From Chitinophaga sp. YR573 (GTDB taxonomy: Bacteria > Bacteroidota > Bacteroidia > Chitinophagales > Chitinophagaceae): DNA of 64,000 bases. The notes under the pieces were generated by a model that worked only from the letters and a program-made list of their open reading frames with translations, had not been told where the DNA came from and searched no databases. The position numbers and the translations under genes were made by a program. This document shows positions 11,701 to 18,930 of the stretch, one piece after another. Position 1 is the stretch's first letter, and each line of letters begins with the position of its first letter. The stretch lies in contig NZ_FOJF01000003.1 of the NCBI RefSeq assembly GCF_900110995.1, forward strand, positions 1-64,000, written 5' to 3'.

Positions 11701-14700
11701 TGTTGCGCGACTTTAATGTTGCCACTATAGCTGAAGATTGTGATGAGCCTATAACAAGTATGTTTGCCAAGCTGGTCGAAAAAACGCCACAGCATACAGC
11801 TATAATATGCGAAGGCCGGCATATATCATATCTGGAATTGCAAAACAAAGCAGACCGGATGGCATTGTACCTGCAACAACAGTATAACTGCAATAGTAAA
11901 CACCTGGTGGGCATCAGCCTTCAGGCGGATGAATGGCTTGTAATCTCAATACTGGCAGTCCTGAAGACCGGTGCCGGTTATGTACCGATGGATACAGACC
12001 TGCCGGAAGATCGCATCAGCTTTATACTTTCAGATGCAAATTGTCAGCTCCTCATCAATGAAGATATACTCAGGTCGTTTAAAGAACAACAGGACAGATA
12101 TCAAACCGATCGGCCCATCCTGCCAGATACACTATCGGATACATTAGCGGTTATTTACACTTCCGGCTCCGCGAGTGTACCCAAAGGTGTAATGCTTTCA
12201 CATAGTAATATGTTAAATCGCCTGCACTGGATGTGGAAAGAATATCCTTTTGCGCAGCATGAAACAGCATGTTTTAAAACGTCCATCAGTTTTGTAGATC
12301 ACATGTGGGAATTGTTTGGCCCATTGCTGAAAGGAGTCCCATTGGTAGTTTTTCCTAAACAGGTGTTGTTGGATACCGACCGGTTTATCAACGATCTGGC
12401 TGCTTATAGTGTAACAAGAATAGTACTGGTAACATCTCTTCTGAAGGAAATACTCGTCCATAAAGACGCAGGTAAACTATCTGCCCTGAAGTATTGGACC
12501 TGTAGCGGAGAAGTACTCCCGCAGAAAGTGATAGCTGCTTTTTATGAAAGATATAAAGAGCATATACTGCTTAATATCTGGGGAGCCACAGAAGTAATGG
12601 CTGATGCCACCTGTTATGATACTTCCATGGTATCAGCTGCTGATGTTTATGCCACTGCCTTAACCGGTACTATAATAGGAAAACCTATCGCGAATTTTAA
12701 ACTGTACGTATTGTCAGATGACCTGGCATTGTTACCGGTTGGAGTTGCAGGACAGATTTGTGTAGCAGGTAAAGGACTGGCAATAGGGTACCTTAACCAG
12801 CCTGAACTCAACAAAACAAAGTTTATTCCCCATCCTTTTGATCCGGATAGCCGGCTATACCTCAGTGGTGATATGGGAAGATGGTTACCCGACGGGAATC
12901 TGGAGATTGTAGGAAGAAAAGATACCCAGGTGAAGATCCGGGGGAACAGAGTTGAATTGGCTGAAATAGAGCATGCGCTGTTGAAACAGAAAGATATTGT
13001 TCATGAGGCAATAGTGGATGCAAGAGAATGGAAAGGACAAACGGTAATAGTGGCATACATTGTTTCCGGAGGCGTTCTGCAAAAGGACATACTGCGGGAA
13101 CGGCTGGCAAGAGAGCTGCCCTCATACATGATACCTGCATATTTTGTAGAAATAGCAACTTTACCAAGGACCATAAGTGGAAAGATTAACAGAAGGGCCT
13201 TACCGGATATCAGCGAGACCGATATGGTGAAGAAGCAATACATGGGCCCACGCAATATAAAAGAGAGCGTATTGGTGACCGCATGGGAAAGTATATTAGG
13301 CGTGACTGACATCGGTGTTATGGACAATTTCTATGAACTGGGTGGTAACTCCATACGGGCTATGCAAATAGTGTCCAGGTTGAAACAGGAAGGATGGATG
13401 CTGGGTATTGTGCAATTGCTGCAAAAACCGCAGATAGCAGAACTGGCTAATTATATACAGCAGATCAGTATACAACAGACGGAAAAGCTACAGCATTTAC
13501 GGGGTCCGCTATCACTCGCACAGGAGGGGTATTATAGCAGAACGGATTATATACATGCTGCCGGCTTATTCAGTTTGCGGCTGAAGCCCTACGATAAAGA
13601 AAAATGGATGAGGGTGTTACGTACAGTTTGTGAAAATATTGGAGTCCTCCATATGATGATCCTGGATGATGGTAAAGATATTATTCAACAGCCGGTGCAG
13701 ACTGCAGTTGTTACACCAGATATTACCTTCATAGAGACATCGGGGTACAGCAATAATGAGCTGAAAGATCTTTTGATGAGTGCCAGGTGCAAACCCTTCG
13801 ATCTGGCAAACGGTAGAGGAATGAGAATATACGTTTGTGAGGAAGGACAACAGGCTGTAGTTTATATCCTGATACATCACGTGCTCACGGACGATATCTC
13901 TAACAGATTACTCAGAAATTACTTCGAACAACTGTATTATAATAGCAATATTGTAACTCCCCTGGATGGTAATGCGAATTTTGCTTTTGCCAATTCCATC
14001 CGTAGCTTGATGGCATCGTCACAGGGAGAAAAACAGCTGCGGCGCTGGATGGAAATACTTGAAACAGCCACTTCTCAGAAACTTGCTTTCAAATTGCCTG
14101 ATACATATAAAAACCCTATGATACTGCCGGTTAGCGGGTGTAATTTGAGAATACAAAAGACCGGCTATAAAAACATCCGGCAATATTGCGCTGCAGCAGG
14201 TGTCACAGTCAGCAGCTGGATGTTGTCAGTCCTCGGATTGTATCAATACCTCACATATCAGCAGACGACAGCGCTACTCATTGATATCATCACAGACGGA
14301 AGGGAAATACCCCTGGAAGGATTTGCCGCAGAAACAGCGGTTGGACAGTTCTCCAATATAGTTCCGGTGTACCTGTTGCCGGAGATGGGTATCACTTTCA
14401 GAACATTTCTTATACGCACACACGCAGCACATCTCAGCACCAGAGAATTGCAGTTGGTACCGGGTAAAATTATCCGGGATACTTTTAACAGAGAACAAGG
14501 GAAAGACCTTAGCCAGCACATTTCAGGTCTGTTAAACTATCGCGAAATGACGGACCAGGAGATGCCGGCAGAAGACCCTTCATCAGTAGTAATAAGAAAT
14601 GGGGACAGCAGATACCCAATGAACATGAAGTGTGATGTTTATGCAAATGGTGTATTACTGAGGATGATGACCAAAGGAGAATGTTTTAAAGAGATGACAA

Positions 14701-14798
14701 TACTACAACATCTGATAGATCTCTTTTCGGCAACAGGTTTTATGGACGTTGCCATCAGAGAACTTTCCAATATCACCTTAAAAGAACCCATTTATTAA
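5706..14798 (+). CDS. NRPS: dock-C-A-PCP-E-C-A(beta-Ala)-PCP-C
   Basis: Two-module synthetase, about 3030 residues. The ATG at 5706 is preferred over one at 5664 because it starts a TubC-like docking head (MSDFAKAVSIL) and avoids overlap with the previous gene. Order: dock 1-50; L-type C (LSYSQERLW, H208-H209, HHIAADGWS); A1 with pocket D-A-E-H-I-G-E-V-T-K, no match I know, two acidic residues hinting at a basic side chain; PCP (Ser1039); E (HHLAVDGVSWRIL from H1223); D-type C (LSPLQKGLLFHH, HHIILDGWS); A2 with FVDHMWELF in place of FDASVWE and pocket V-D-W-V-T-S-I-A-D-K, eight of ten identical to the beta-Ala code V-D-W-V-I-S-L-A-D-K; PCP (GGNS, Ser2549); and a divergent terminal C domain with H2724-H2725 and HHVLTDD in place of HHxxxDG. 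A2 core A3 reads TSGSASVPKG, lacking the usual TG. There is no thioesterase. The D-type C after E supports the order shown. Confidence 0.95.
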   Translation: MSDFAKAVSILNTAHEKGIDLFIEDGRLKFRIVTGDNVDAAFISHLKEHKERLFDFLSNHGGNLSGEPEMKAVREEHRGRIPLSYSQERLWTIDQLKGSREYHLYNSYRCYDQQEIEAIAYALNEMVNRHEVLRTVIKEENGTPYQVVLPRDTWSEKHFNTEDVSEESLQEKVETEKYKPFDLAMDHMLRAKLFRIKDNGYLLTVLTHHIAADGWSENILMSEILAIYQARKTNSLLSLPPLTLQYADYAIWQRSYLNGEVLKQRLSYWTKQLAGTPVLELPFRYPRLQTRGKKGHAREFEIEKELTAGLHRLAKKEGVTLFMLLLSVFKVLLYRYSGQTDICLGTPSANRTRKEIEPLIGFFVNTLVIRSDLSGNPVFTSLLSQIRNTTLKAYEYQDVPFEKIVDQLAPEREGDVNPLFQVMFDLPDIATTSLKGNDASQDEMTKFDLSFSIREREGKLHVKVKYSSGIFDTSALTAFCMHYRDLLYAVIKDPAVRIDDLNILTLEESHRILRDFNNTAMASSHYGTIVEMFREQVKRTPDNIALVAGAEEWTYARLNEVSDRLAVYLRELRGIGRNDLVGLQLERDSWMIIAILGILKSGAAYVPIEPDYPQERVTFILEDSHCRIVIDKEELERFNSTPLKSGTEITCSPDDLAYVIYTSGSTGYPKGVMVEHHSVVNLIISQLQTFGIDHTENILQFSNIAFDASVEQILLALLSGARLTLVDKATRVDPELLAAFISTHKITHIHMVPAMLRTLPIRHYPALRRVIAGGDSCPRTLAEAWGRHYPFYNEYGPTETTVTATEYLYVNGNDDQMVLPIGRPLGNTAIYIMDKQQRLVPPGIKGEIYIGGIGVARGYLNRPELTEQKFIADPFIPGDRMYRTGDLGKWLPDGNIMFLGRSDDQVKIRGHRIELGEIEAVLRTNDHISDAVVTVRDQNRLMAFVIPAGTFDGIAIREWLKTKLPDYMIPVSITALDTFPLNANAKVDRQALPDVYISTIAFEAPRNEIEQLLAQIWCELLRVTAVGMHENFFELGGDSITSIQMVSRLNRYGYTLHPQDIFDCQTIAKLSARLQQLKLLPPAAEQGMLSGRVGLLPIQRWFLDLDYKEKSHFSQAQLFRLDKNIQLSWLSSVIDALVRQHDTLRLTYSRNEDGWYQYYGDIIPDVDVEDMTEVPQSEFSTMVTSICNRYRRSLDIGTGRLIRVVLLKTPAYEPANRLFIVIHHLAVDGVSWRILLQQFQEAISMIAAGGTIELGTKSNSYREWVDALKRYTTTDILMSQLEYWKGVVKAYTPLPLSRAKGKEKLNYTVILDKTHTTSLLHEVNQAYHTEINDILLAALAYTFCNWTGKKHLVAGMEGHGREYINREIDVSNTVGWFTTEYPLLLEVEAGMDIADLVVAVKEQLRRIPQKGIGYGLLRYLHPDQEINNVLADGKWDIVFNYLGQIDNIITENSQISQAAENKGENFDYSYPPAALIDITGIVRGGELILHWGYAGDDNTVISLADKYIDHLRLIIEHCRNVENKKLTPSDYGLAPEVGYRELDGFIRSNESSKGKIVDLYRLSPLQKGLLFHHQYDDNDKAYLEQMCIDFTEGLDIDIFIRSWNHIIKEHTILRSSFIADAFDIPVQCVYEHATIPYTVIDLLHLDETARQQEVENILKEDLGKGMDFSRAPLMRITLIKLSAQYYRMIWTHHHIILDGWSNPVLISGFMRAYTAFTAGQLPLLLEEDRYGDYIRYIGKSDRLLAETFWKDYLSGLNDKTLLPFTAADATVRNRGGSKISYKKLTIDSGITGRIRQYCQEHQLTVNTFIQGTWSLLLSRYTGNPDTAFGVIVSGRPADLDNVEHRVGLYINNLPLRSVIKKGQPVKEWLKTIQNGHTAARDHQYVALNDIQHWSGFSGDFYDTLLIFQNYPAYAGQEDRQILKVAKKHLDERTNYLLTIMVGLHDELSFNFGYNSDILDGRYVEQIKGHFECVITELLDQPTADPVDINILSQQEQQQLLRDFNVATIAEDCDEPITSMFAKLVEKTPQHTAIICEGRHISYLELQNKADRMALYLQQQYNCNSKHLVGISLQADEWLVISILAVLKTGAGYVPMDTDLPEDRISFILSDANCQLLINEDILRSFKEQQDRYQTDRPILPDTLSDTLAVIYTSGSASVPKGVMLSHSNMLNRLHWMWKEYPFAQHETACFKTSISFVDHMWELFGPLLKGVPLVVFPKQVLLDTDRFINDLAAYSVTRIVLVTSLLKEILVHKDAGKLSALKYWTCSGEVLPQKVIAAFYERYKEHILLNIWGATEVMADATCYDTSMVSAADVYATALTGTIIGKPIANFKLYVLSDDLALLPVGVAGQICVAGKGLAIGYLNQPELNKTKFIPHPFDPDSRLYLSGDMGRWLPDGNLEIVGRKDTQVKIRGNRVELAEIEHALLKQKDIVHEAIVDAREWKGQTVIVAYIVSGGVLQKDILRERLARELPSYMIPAYFVEIATLPRTISGKINRRALPDISETDMVKKQYMGPRNIKESVLVTAWESILGVTDIGVMDNFYELGGNSIRAMQIVSRLKQEGWMLGIVQLLQKPQIAELANYIQQISIQQTEKLQHLRGPLSLAQEGYYSRTDYIHAAGLFSLRLKPYDKEKWMRVLRTVCENIGVLHMMILDDGKDIIQQPVQTAVVTPDITFIETSGYSNNELKDLLMSARCKPFDLANGRGMRIYVCEEGQQAVVYILIHHVLTDDISNRLLRNYFEQLYYNSNIVTPLDGNANFAFANSIRSLMASSQGEKQLRRWMEILETATSQKLAFKLPDTYKNPMILPVSGCNLRIQKTGYKNIRQYCAAAGVTVSSWMLSVLGLYQYLTYQQTTALLIDIITDGREIPLEGFAAETAVGQFSNIVPVYLLPEMGITFRTFLIRTHAAHLSTRELQLVPGKIIRDTFNREQGKDLSQHISGLLNYREMTDQEMPAEDPSSVVIRNGDSRYPMNMKCDVYANGVLLRMMTKGECFKEMTILQHLIDLFSATGFMDVAIRELSNITLKEPIY

Positions 14799-14817
14799 CC
14801 CGATAATCTTACCCGGT

Positions 14818-15762
14818 ATGAATAAAGCCAAACATGAAGTCCTGAAGAGACTCAGAGACTGGGCTACCTCCACTAAAGATATATCCTGTATAGTTGTTGC
14901 AGGATCACATGCAAGAAAAGATCATCTGCCAGATGAGTTTTCAGATATTGATGTGGTTATATTTTCCAGTAATGTCAAATTTTACGAAAGGAATTTTGAT
15001 TGGATAAACCAGATCGGTGAACCGGTATTATACTTTAAGGATCAGCTGGGCCGGAATATTACCGGCAGAAAAGTATATTTCTCCAACGGAGTTGGATTAG
15101 ACATTTTTTTTCTGGATGAAAAATCCGTGCGTTGGTCATATCTGTATACTAAGGCTAGTGAAAGAAAATGGTTGTTTGCTCTGCTGCCCGGAGCGGTAAA
15201 AAAAATGATGAGGGCTGGGGTTCTCTTTTTTGCTGAATATATCCGGCGGGGTTTCTATTGTCTGGTGGATAAAGGAAAGTTTAACGACAGACTCTGTTAT
15301 ATAGATGCACGGTTTAAGTTCAGACAGGAGGGGTTTGACCGCGAAAAACTGGAACATGTGATCAATTCCTTCTGGCGATATGCGCTGCATACAGCTATAA
15401 ATTTGCAGCGCCGTGATTTTTGGCATGCTAAAATTACCTGCGACCATGGAATGAAGAAAATGCTGCTTGTACTGGTCGAGATATATACAAAAATTACAAA
15501 CGGAAGGGATTATGATACCTGGCATCATGCCCGCTTTTTAGAACAATGGGCGGCCCCGTTCATCGTAGAAAAATTGCCGCTGATTTATGGACATTATGAA
15601 ATGGAAGATGCGTGGAAATGTATGAAAGAGACTGCTGATCTCTTTAGCGAGATTACCCGGCGAATCGCAGATCATGTAACTGATCTTAATCTGCTTAATC
15701 CGGAAGAATATGTCAGACAATGGATAGAAGCAATGAAGGTAGATAAACGCGTTTTAGTATGA
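14818..15762 (+). CDS. ANT(6)/AadK-like nucleotidyltransferase
   Basis: A 314-residue protein of the aminoglycoside 6-adenylyltransferase family (PF04439 type). The nucleotidyltransferase signature is clear near the N-terminus: VVAGSHARKD followed by EFSDIDVVIF (residues about 28-52), giving the G-S then D-x-D metal site, with a later D in GLDIFFLDE. Family members transfer AMP from ATP to a hydroxyl of streptomycin. Length is slightly above the usual 280-300. It starts 20 bases after the NRPS stop and is followed 21 bases later by the decarboxylase, so it is co-transcribed with peptide biosynthesis. Two roles are plausible: self-protection by adenylylating the peptide inside the cell, or a tailoring step. 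Which one, and whether aminoglycosides are substrates, cannot be told from sequence. Confidence 0.85.
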   Translation: MNKAKHEVLKRLRDWATSTKDISCIVVAGSHARKDHLPDEFSDIDVVIFSSNVKFYERNFDWINQIGEPVLYFKDQLGRNITGRKVYFSNGVGLDIFFLDEKSVRWSYLYTKASERKWLFALLPGAVKKMMRAGVLFFAEYIRRGFYCLVDKGKFNDRLCYIDARFKFRQEGFDREKLEHVINSFWRYALHTAINLQRRDFWHAKITCDHGMKKMLLVLVEIYTKITNGRDYDTWHHARFLEQWAAPFIVEKLPLIYGHYEMEDAWKCMKETADLFSEITRRIADHVTDLNLLNPEEYVRQWIEAMKVDKRVLV

Positions 15763-15783
15763 CAATTTTTAAATACTATAAAA

Positions 15784-17259
15784 ATGACTATCGTGAGAGA
15801 TGTAAATAATATTGTCCCGGAAAGCCAGTATGTCTGCCCGGAAGCATTCAAAGAGCCTTTTGTTTTGAAACAAAAGACAATAGCAGAGTATAAAGACTTT
15901 CTGAAGTATGAGCTGCGATCTTCCCTCGTAGATGTATCTTCTCCCAAGTTCATTGGTCATATGACTGGCCCGGTACCTCCTTTCATCCATGAATTACAAC
16001 AATGGATTGGCCAGCTGAATCAGAATATGGTGAAATTTGAAACGTCCGGTGCAGGCACTTTCATCGAACGGCAGGTACTTGGATGTTTCCATCGTCTTTT
16101 TTACAATGAAACTGCTGCTTTTTACGATAGCTACATCCAGGAGCCGGCAGTTTCCTTAGGAAATGTTACAAGCGGAGGTACCTTGTCAAACCTCACTGCA
16201 CTTAGCTATGCGCTGTCAAAGAAATTAAATGATGCCGGTGCAATGTTTAAGGAGGATGGGTTAGCAAAAAGCCTGCAGGATACCGGGTACAAAAGGGCTG
16301 TCATAATGGGTTCTTCGCATTGCCACTATTCTCTTCAAAAAGTAATGCGCCTCCTTGGATTAGGGACCAATGCATTCATTTCCCTGGATACACATGAACT
16401 GCAAAGCAACAATGGTCGTCAGATGCTTGATGCAGAAATCCGGAAGCTGAAGGCGGATGGCGTACTCATAATAGCTTTGGTAGGTGTGGCAGGTACCACA
16501 GAGGCCGGAAAGATAGACCCCCTTGAAATGATGGCGGAAATTGCCGCGGAAAATCAGATCCACTTCCATGTTGATGCTGCCTTTGGCGGTGCATTTTCTT
16601 TCTCTGACAGACTGTCTGCCAGGTTGAATGGCATCAGCAGTGCGGACTCAATTACACTTTGTGGGCATAAACAATTATACCTCCCTATGGGGACCAGTTT
16701 ATGCCTGTTTAAATCTCCGGGATTGGTGAAACAGGTAGAGATCAATAGTTATTATCAGGCACGTAAGGGTAGTGTGGATCTGGGAAAATATACCATCGAA
16801 GGCTCCAGGCCATTTTCCGCACTTATATTTCATGGTGCATTACAGGTAGTAGGAAAAGAGGGATATACTGAAATACTGGAAAGCAATTATGACCGCGCCC
16901 TGTTATTCACCGGCATGATCCGGTCCGACAGCAACTTCCAGTTATATATGGAACCAGATCTGAATATTGTACTATACAGATATGTTCCCGACGCCTTGCG
17001 GGAAAAAGCAGTAAACAACACCCTTACTGATGAGGAAAGGAACAGTCTGAACAAATTAAATGTATACCTCCAGCAGGAGCAATTTCGCCGGAAAATATCT
17101 TTTGTTTCATATACGGAATTACCTGATCCGTCCGGGAAAAGACATGTTTGGTTGCGGTCTGTATTTATGAACCCTGACACCACGCATCAACACCTGGAAG
17201 AGATCTTGGAAGAACAACGGAATATCGTTAGCTCATATAAAAATAAGAACCACGAATAA
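15784..17259 (+). CDS. panP: PanP-like PLP aspartate 1-decarboxylase
   Basis: A 491-residue group II pyridoxal-phosphate decarboxylase. Features: SPKFIGHMTGPVPPF and LNQNMVKFETS near residues 55-85, ERQVLGCFHRLFY, the phosphate-binding VTSGGTLSNLTAL, HFHVDAAFGGA with the PLP-contacting Asp, and the Schiff-base lysine K296 in GHKQLY. The SPxFIGHMT...LNQNxVKxETS pattern matches PanP, the pyruvoyl-independent L-aspartate 1-decarboxylase known from Vibrio, more than glutamate or tyrosine decarboxylases. The reaction would be L-aspartate to beta-alanine and CO2. That fits the beta-Ala-type pocket in the NRPS ending at 14798, so it probably supplies a building block. It sits 11 bases before the hydroxylase gene. 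Glutamate decarboxylase activity is the main alternative. Family is sure, exact substrate is inferred. Confidence 0.85.
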   Translation: MTIVRDVNNIVPESQYVCPEAFKEPFVLKQKTIAEYKDFLKYELRSSLVDVSSPKFIGHMTGPVPPFIHELQQWIGQLNQNMVKFETSGAGTFIERQVLGCFHRLFYNETAAFYDSYIQEPAVSLGNVTSGGTLSNLTALSYALSKKLNDAGAMFKEDGLAKSLQDTGYKRAVIMGSSHCHYSLQKVMRLLGLGTNAFISLDTHELQSNNGRQMLDAEIRKLKADGVLIIALVGVAGTTEAGKIDPLEMMAEIAAENQIHFHVDAAFGGAFSFSDRLSARLNGISSADSITLCGHKQLYLPMGTSLCLFKSPGLVKQVEINSYYQARKGSVDLGKYTIEGSRPFSALIFHGALQVVGKEGYTEILESNYDRALLFTGMIRSDSNFQLYMEPDLNIVLYRYVPDALREKAVNNTLTDEERNSLNKLNVYLQQEQFRRKISFVSYTELPDPSGKRHVWLRSVFMNPDTTHQHLEEILEEQRNIVSSYKNKNHE

Positions 17260-17269
17260 ATATAGCAAT

Positions 17270-18895
17270 ATGGAAATCAATAAAAACGACCTTGTTTACA
17301 TTAAACCCAATCTCGCCATTGAACCGTTGGTCGATAACTGGTACGCCTGGGCTCATCTCATTTCACCGGCAACAGCTGCAATGAATATCAAAGAGAGACA
17401 CCTTAAGATTATGAATTCATACGTGCAGAGTCCAATGATCCATGCCGCGGCTGTTAAAAGCCCCAAAATGCTGGGAGGGCCCTTCATTGATTATGGTGGC
17501 AAAAGAGTAGATGAGATAAAAGCGCTGATCAGCAATACCGAAACTGAATGTGCAGAATTACTGGGACTGAGAGATGATATTCTCGCCCTTAATGAACTGC
17601 TCAAAAAAGAGGCAAAAGGCTATTCCCTTACCGAATTGTACACAAAGATACCGGTAAGATTACAAGGCCTGGTAGAACTGATGTATGACGTGAATAATAA
17701 TCCTTCCTTCCGCTTTTTTGAATCATTATTGTATCAAACTGCCTACTACAACGAATCACTGCAAAGCTTTAATCTGTTCCTGGTACAGGACGACGATTCC
17801 CGGTCCTTTGTACTGAGTACGCCCAAATTGCCTGATGATAAGATTTTGCGTGTTAATCTGCCGTTTAAAAGTGAGAAAATAGATACCCTTTTCAGAATGG
17901 CGCATAAACCCTGCTTATTTGGAGAGATTATGGATTTGTTTTATATTGAGCCCGGTAAAGAAGACTTGTTTAGAAGTTTTTTTACCACAGAAGCGCCCCG
18001 GAAATACCAACGGTATGCAGGTGAAGGTATTTTAACCCGATATTTTGGCCATGCATGTATACTGACTGAAACCAAAAGCACTTCTATCCTGGTTGACCCG
18101 CTGGTAAGCTATGGTTATGAATCAGACATATCACGTTTTTCGTTTGATGACCTTCCGGAAGAAATAGATTATGTATTGATAACTCATAACCACCAGGATC
18201 ATATTCTCTTTGAAACATTATTGCGCATCAGATCTAAAATCAAACATATCGTTGTGCCCCGTTGTAATGGCGGATCATTACAGGACCCAAGTCTTAAACT
18301 AATGTTTCAGAAATTAGGCTTCAAAAATATTATTGAACTGGGCGAAATGGAAACCATTGAATTTGATGATTGCGCTATAACCGGATTGCCATTTATTGGA
18401 GAACATTGCGACCTGGATGTAAGAAGCAAACTTTGCCATCGTGTGAAATTTAGAGACGGCTGGAAAATGTTATTCGCGGCTGATTCATGTAACGTTTCAC
18501 CCCGCCTTTATGAACGTATCCATAACGTGATTGGTGATATTGATGTGATCTTCCTTGGTATGGAATGTGAAGGCGCACCGCTATCCTGGCTGTATGGCCC
18601 GCTGATGCCGGAACCACTGGCAAGAGATAAGGATGAATCCCGCAGACTGGCCGGTTGTAATTTCGAACAGTCACGGGCAATGATCGATGTGTTTAATCCA
18701 AAGAATGTTTTTGTATATGCAATGGGAATGGAACCCTGGTTGAAATATATCAGCTCTATTAAATACACAGATGAGTCTAAACCCATCGTAGAATCGAACA
18801 AACTACTTAAGTATTGCAGTGAAAAAGGGATGGATCCCGAACGACTTTTTGGAGAGAAAATAATTGAGTATAGTGTAGAGGCAGTATCAGCTTAA
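17270..18895 (+). CDS. CmlA-like diiron beta-hydroxylase
   Basis: A 541-residue protein close in length to CmlA (about 530), the chloramphenicol-pathway enzyme that beta-hydroxylates an aromatic amino acid held on an NRPS carrier. The N-terminal part has the family stretch EPLVDNWYAWAHLISPATAA (about residues 17-36), which dimerises CmlA. The C-terminal part is a metallo-beta-lactamase fold: YFGHACILTET, VDPLVSYGYES, the metal motif HNHQDH with H306, H308, D310 and H311, then GEHCDLDV and FAADSCNV. In CmlA this fold binds an oxo-bridged diiron site rather than zinc. Location between decarboxylase and transporter genes makes NRPS tailoring the natural role; the Tyr/Phe module at 2300-5683 is the best candidate substrate site. 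A hydrolase is unlikely given the long N-terminal domain. Confidence 0.88.
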   Translation: MEINKNDLVYIKPNLAIEPLVDNWYAWAHLISPATAAMNIKERHLKIMNSYVQSPMIHAAAVKSPKMLGGPFIDYGGKRVDEIKALISNTETECAELLGLRDDILALNELLKKEAKGYSLTELYTKIPVRLQGLVELMYDVNNNPSFRFFESLLYQTAYYNESLQSFNLFLVQDDDSRSFVLSTPKLPDDKILRVNLPFKSEKIDTLFRMAHKPCLFGEIMDLFYIEPGKEDLFRSFFTTEAPRKYQRYAGEGILTRYFGHACILTETKSTSILVDPLVSYGYESDISRFSFDDLPEEIDYVLITHNHQDHILFETLLRIRSKIKHIVVPRCNGGSLQDPSLKLMFQKLGFKNIIELGEMETIEFDDCAITGLPFIGEHCDLDVRSKLCHRVKFRDGWKMLFAADSCNVSPRLYERIHNVIGDIDVIFLGMECEGAPLSWLYGPLMPEPLARDKDESRRLAGCNFEQSRAMIDVFNPKNVFVYAMGMEPWLKYISSIKYTDESKPIVESNKLLKYCSEKGMDPERLFGEKIIEYSVEAVSA

Positions 18896-18930
18896 TATTT
18901 AAAAAATTAATATTCTAAACGGTTAACCAG

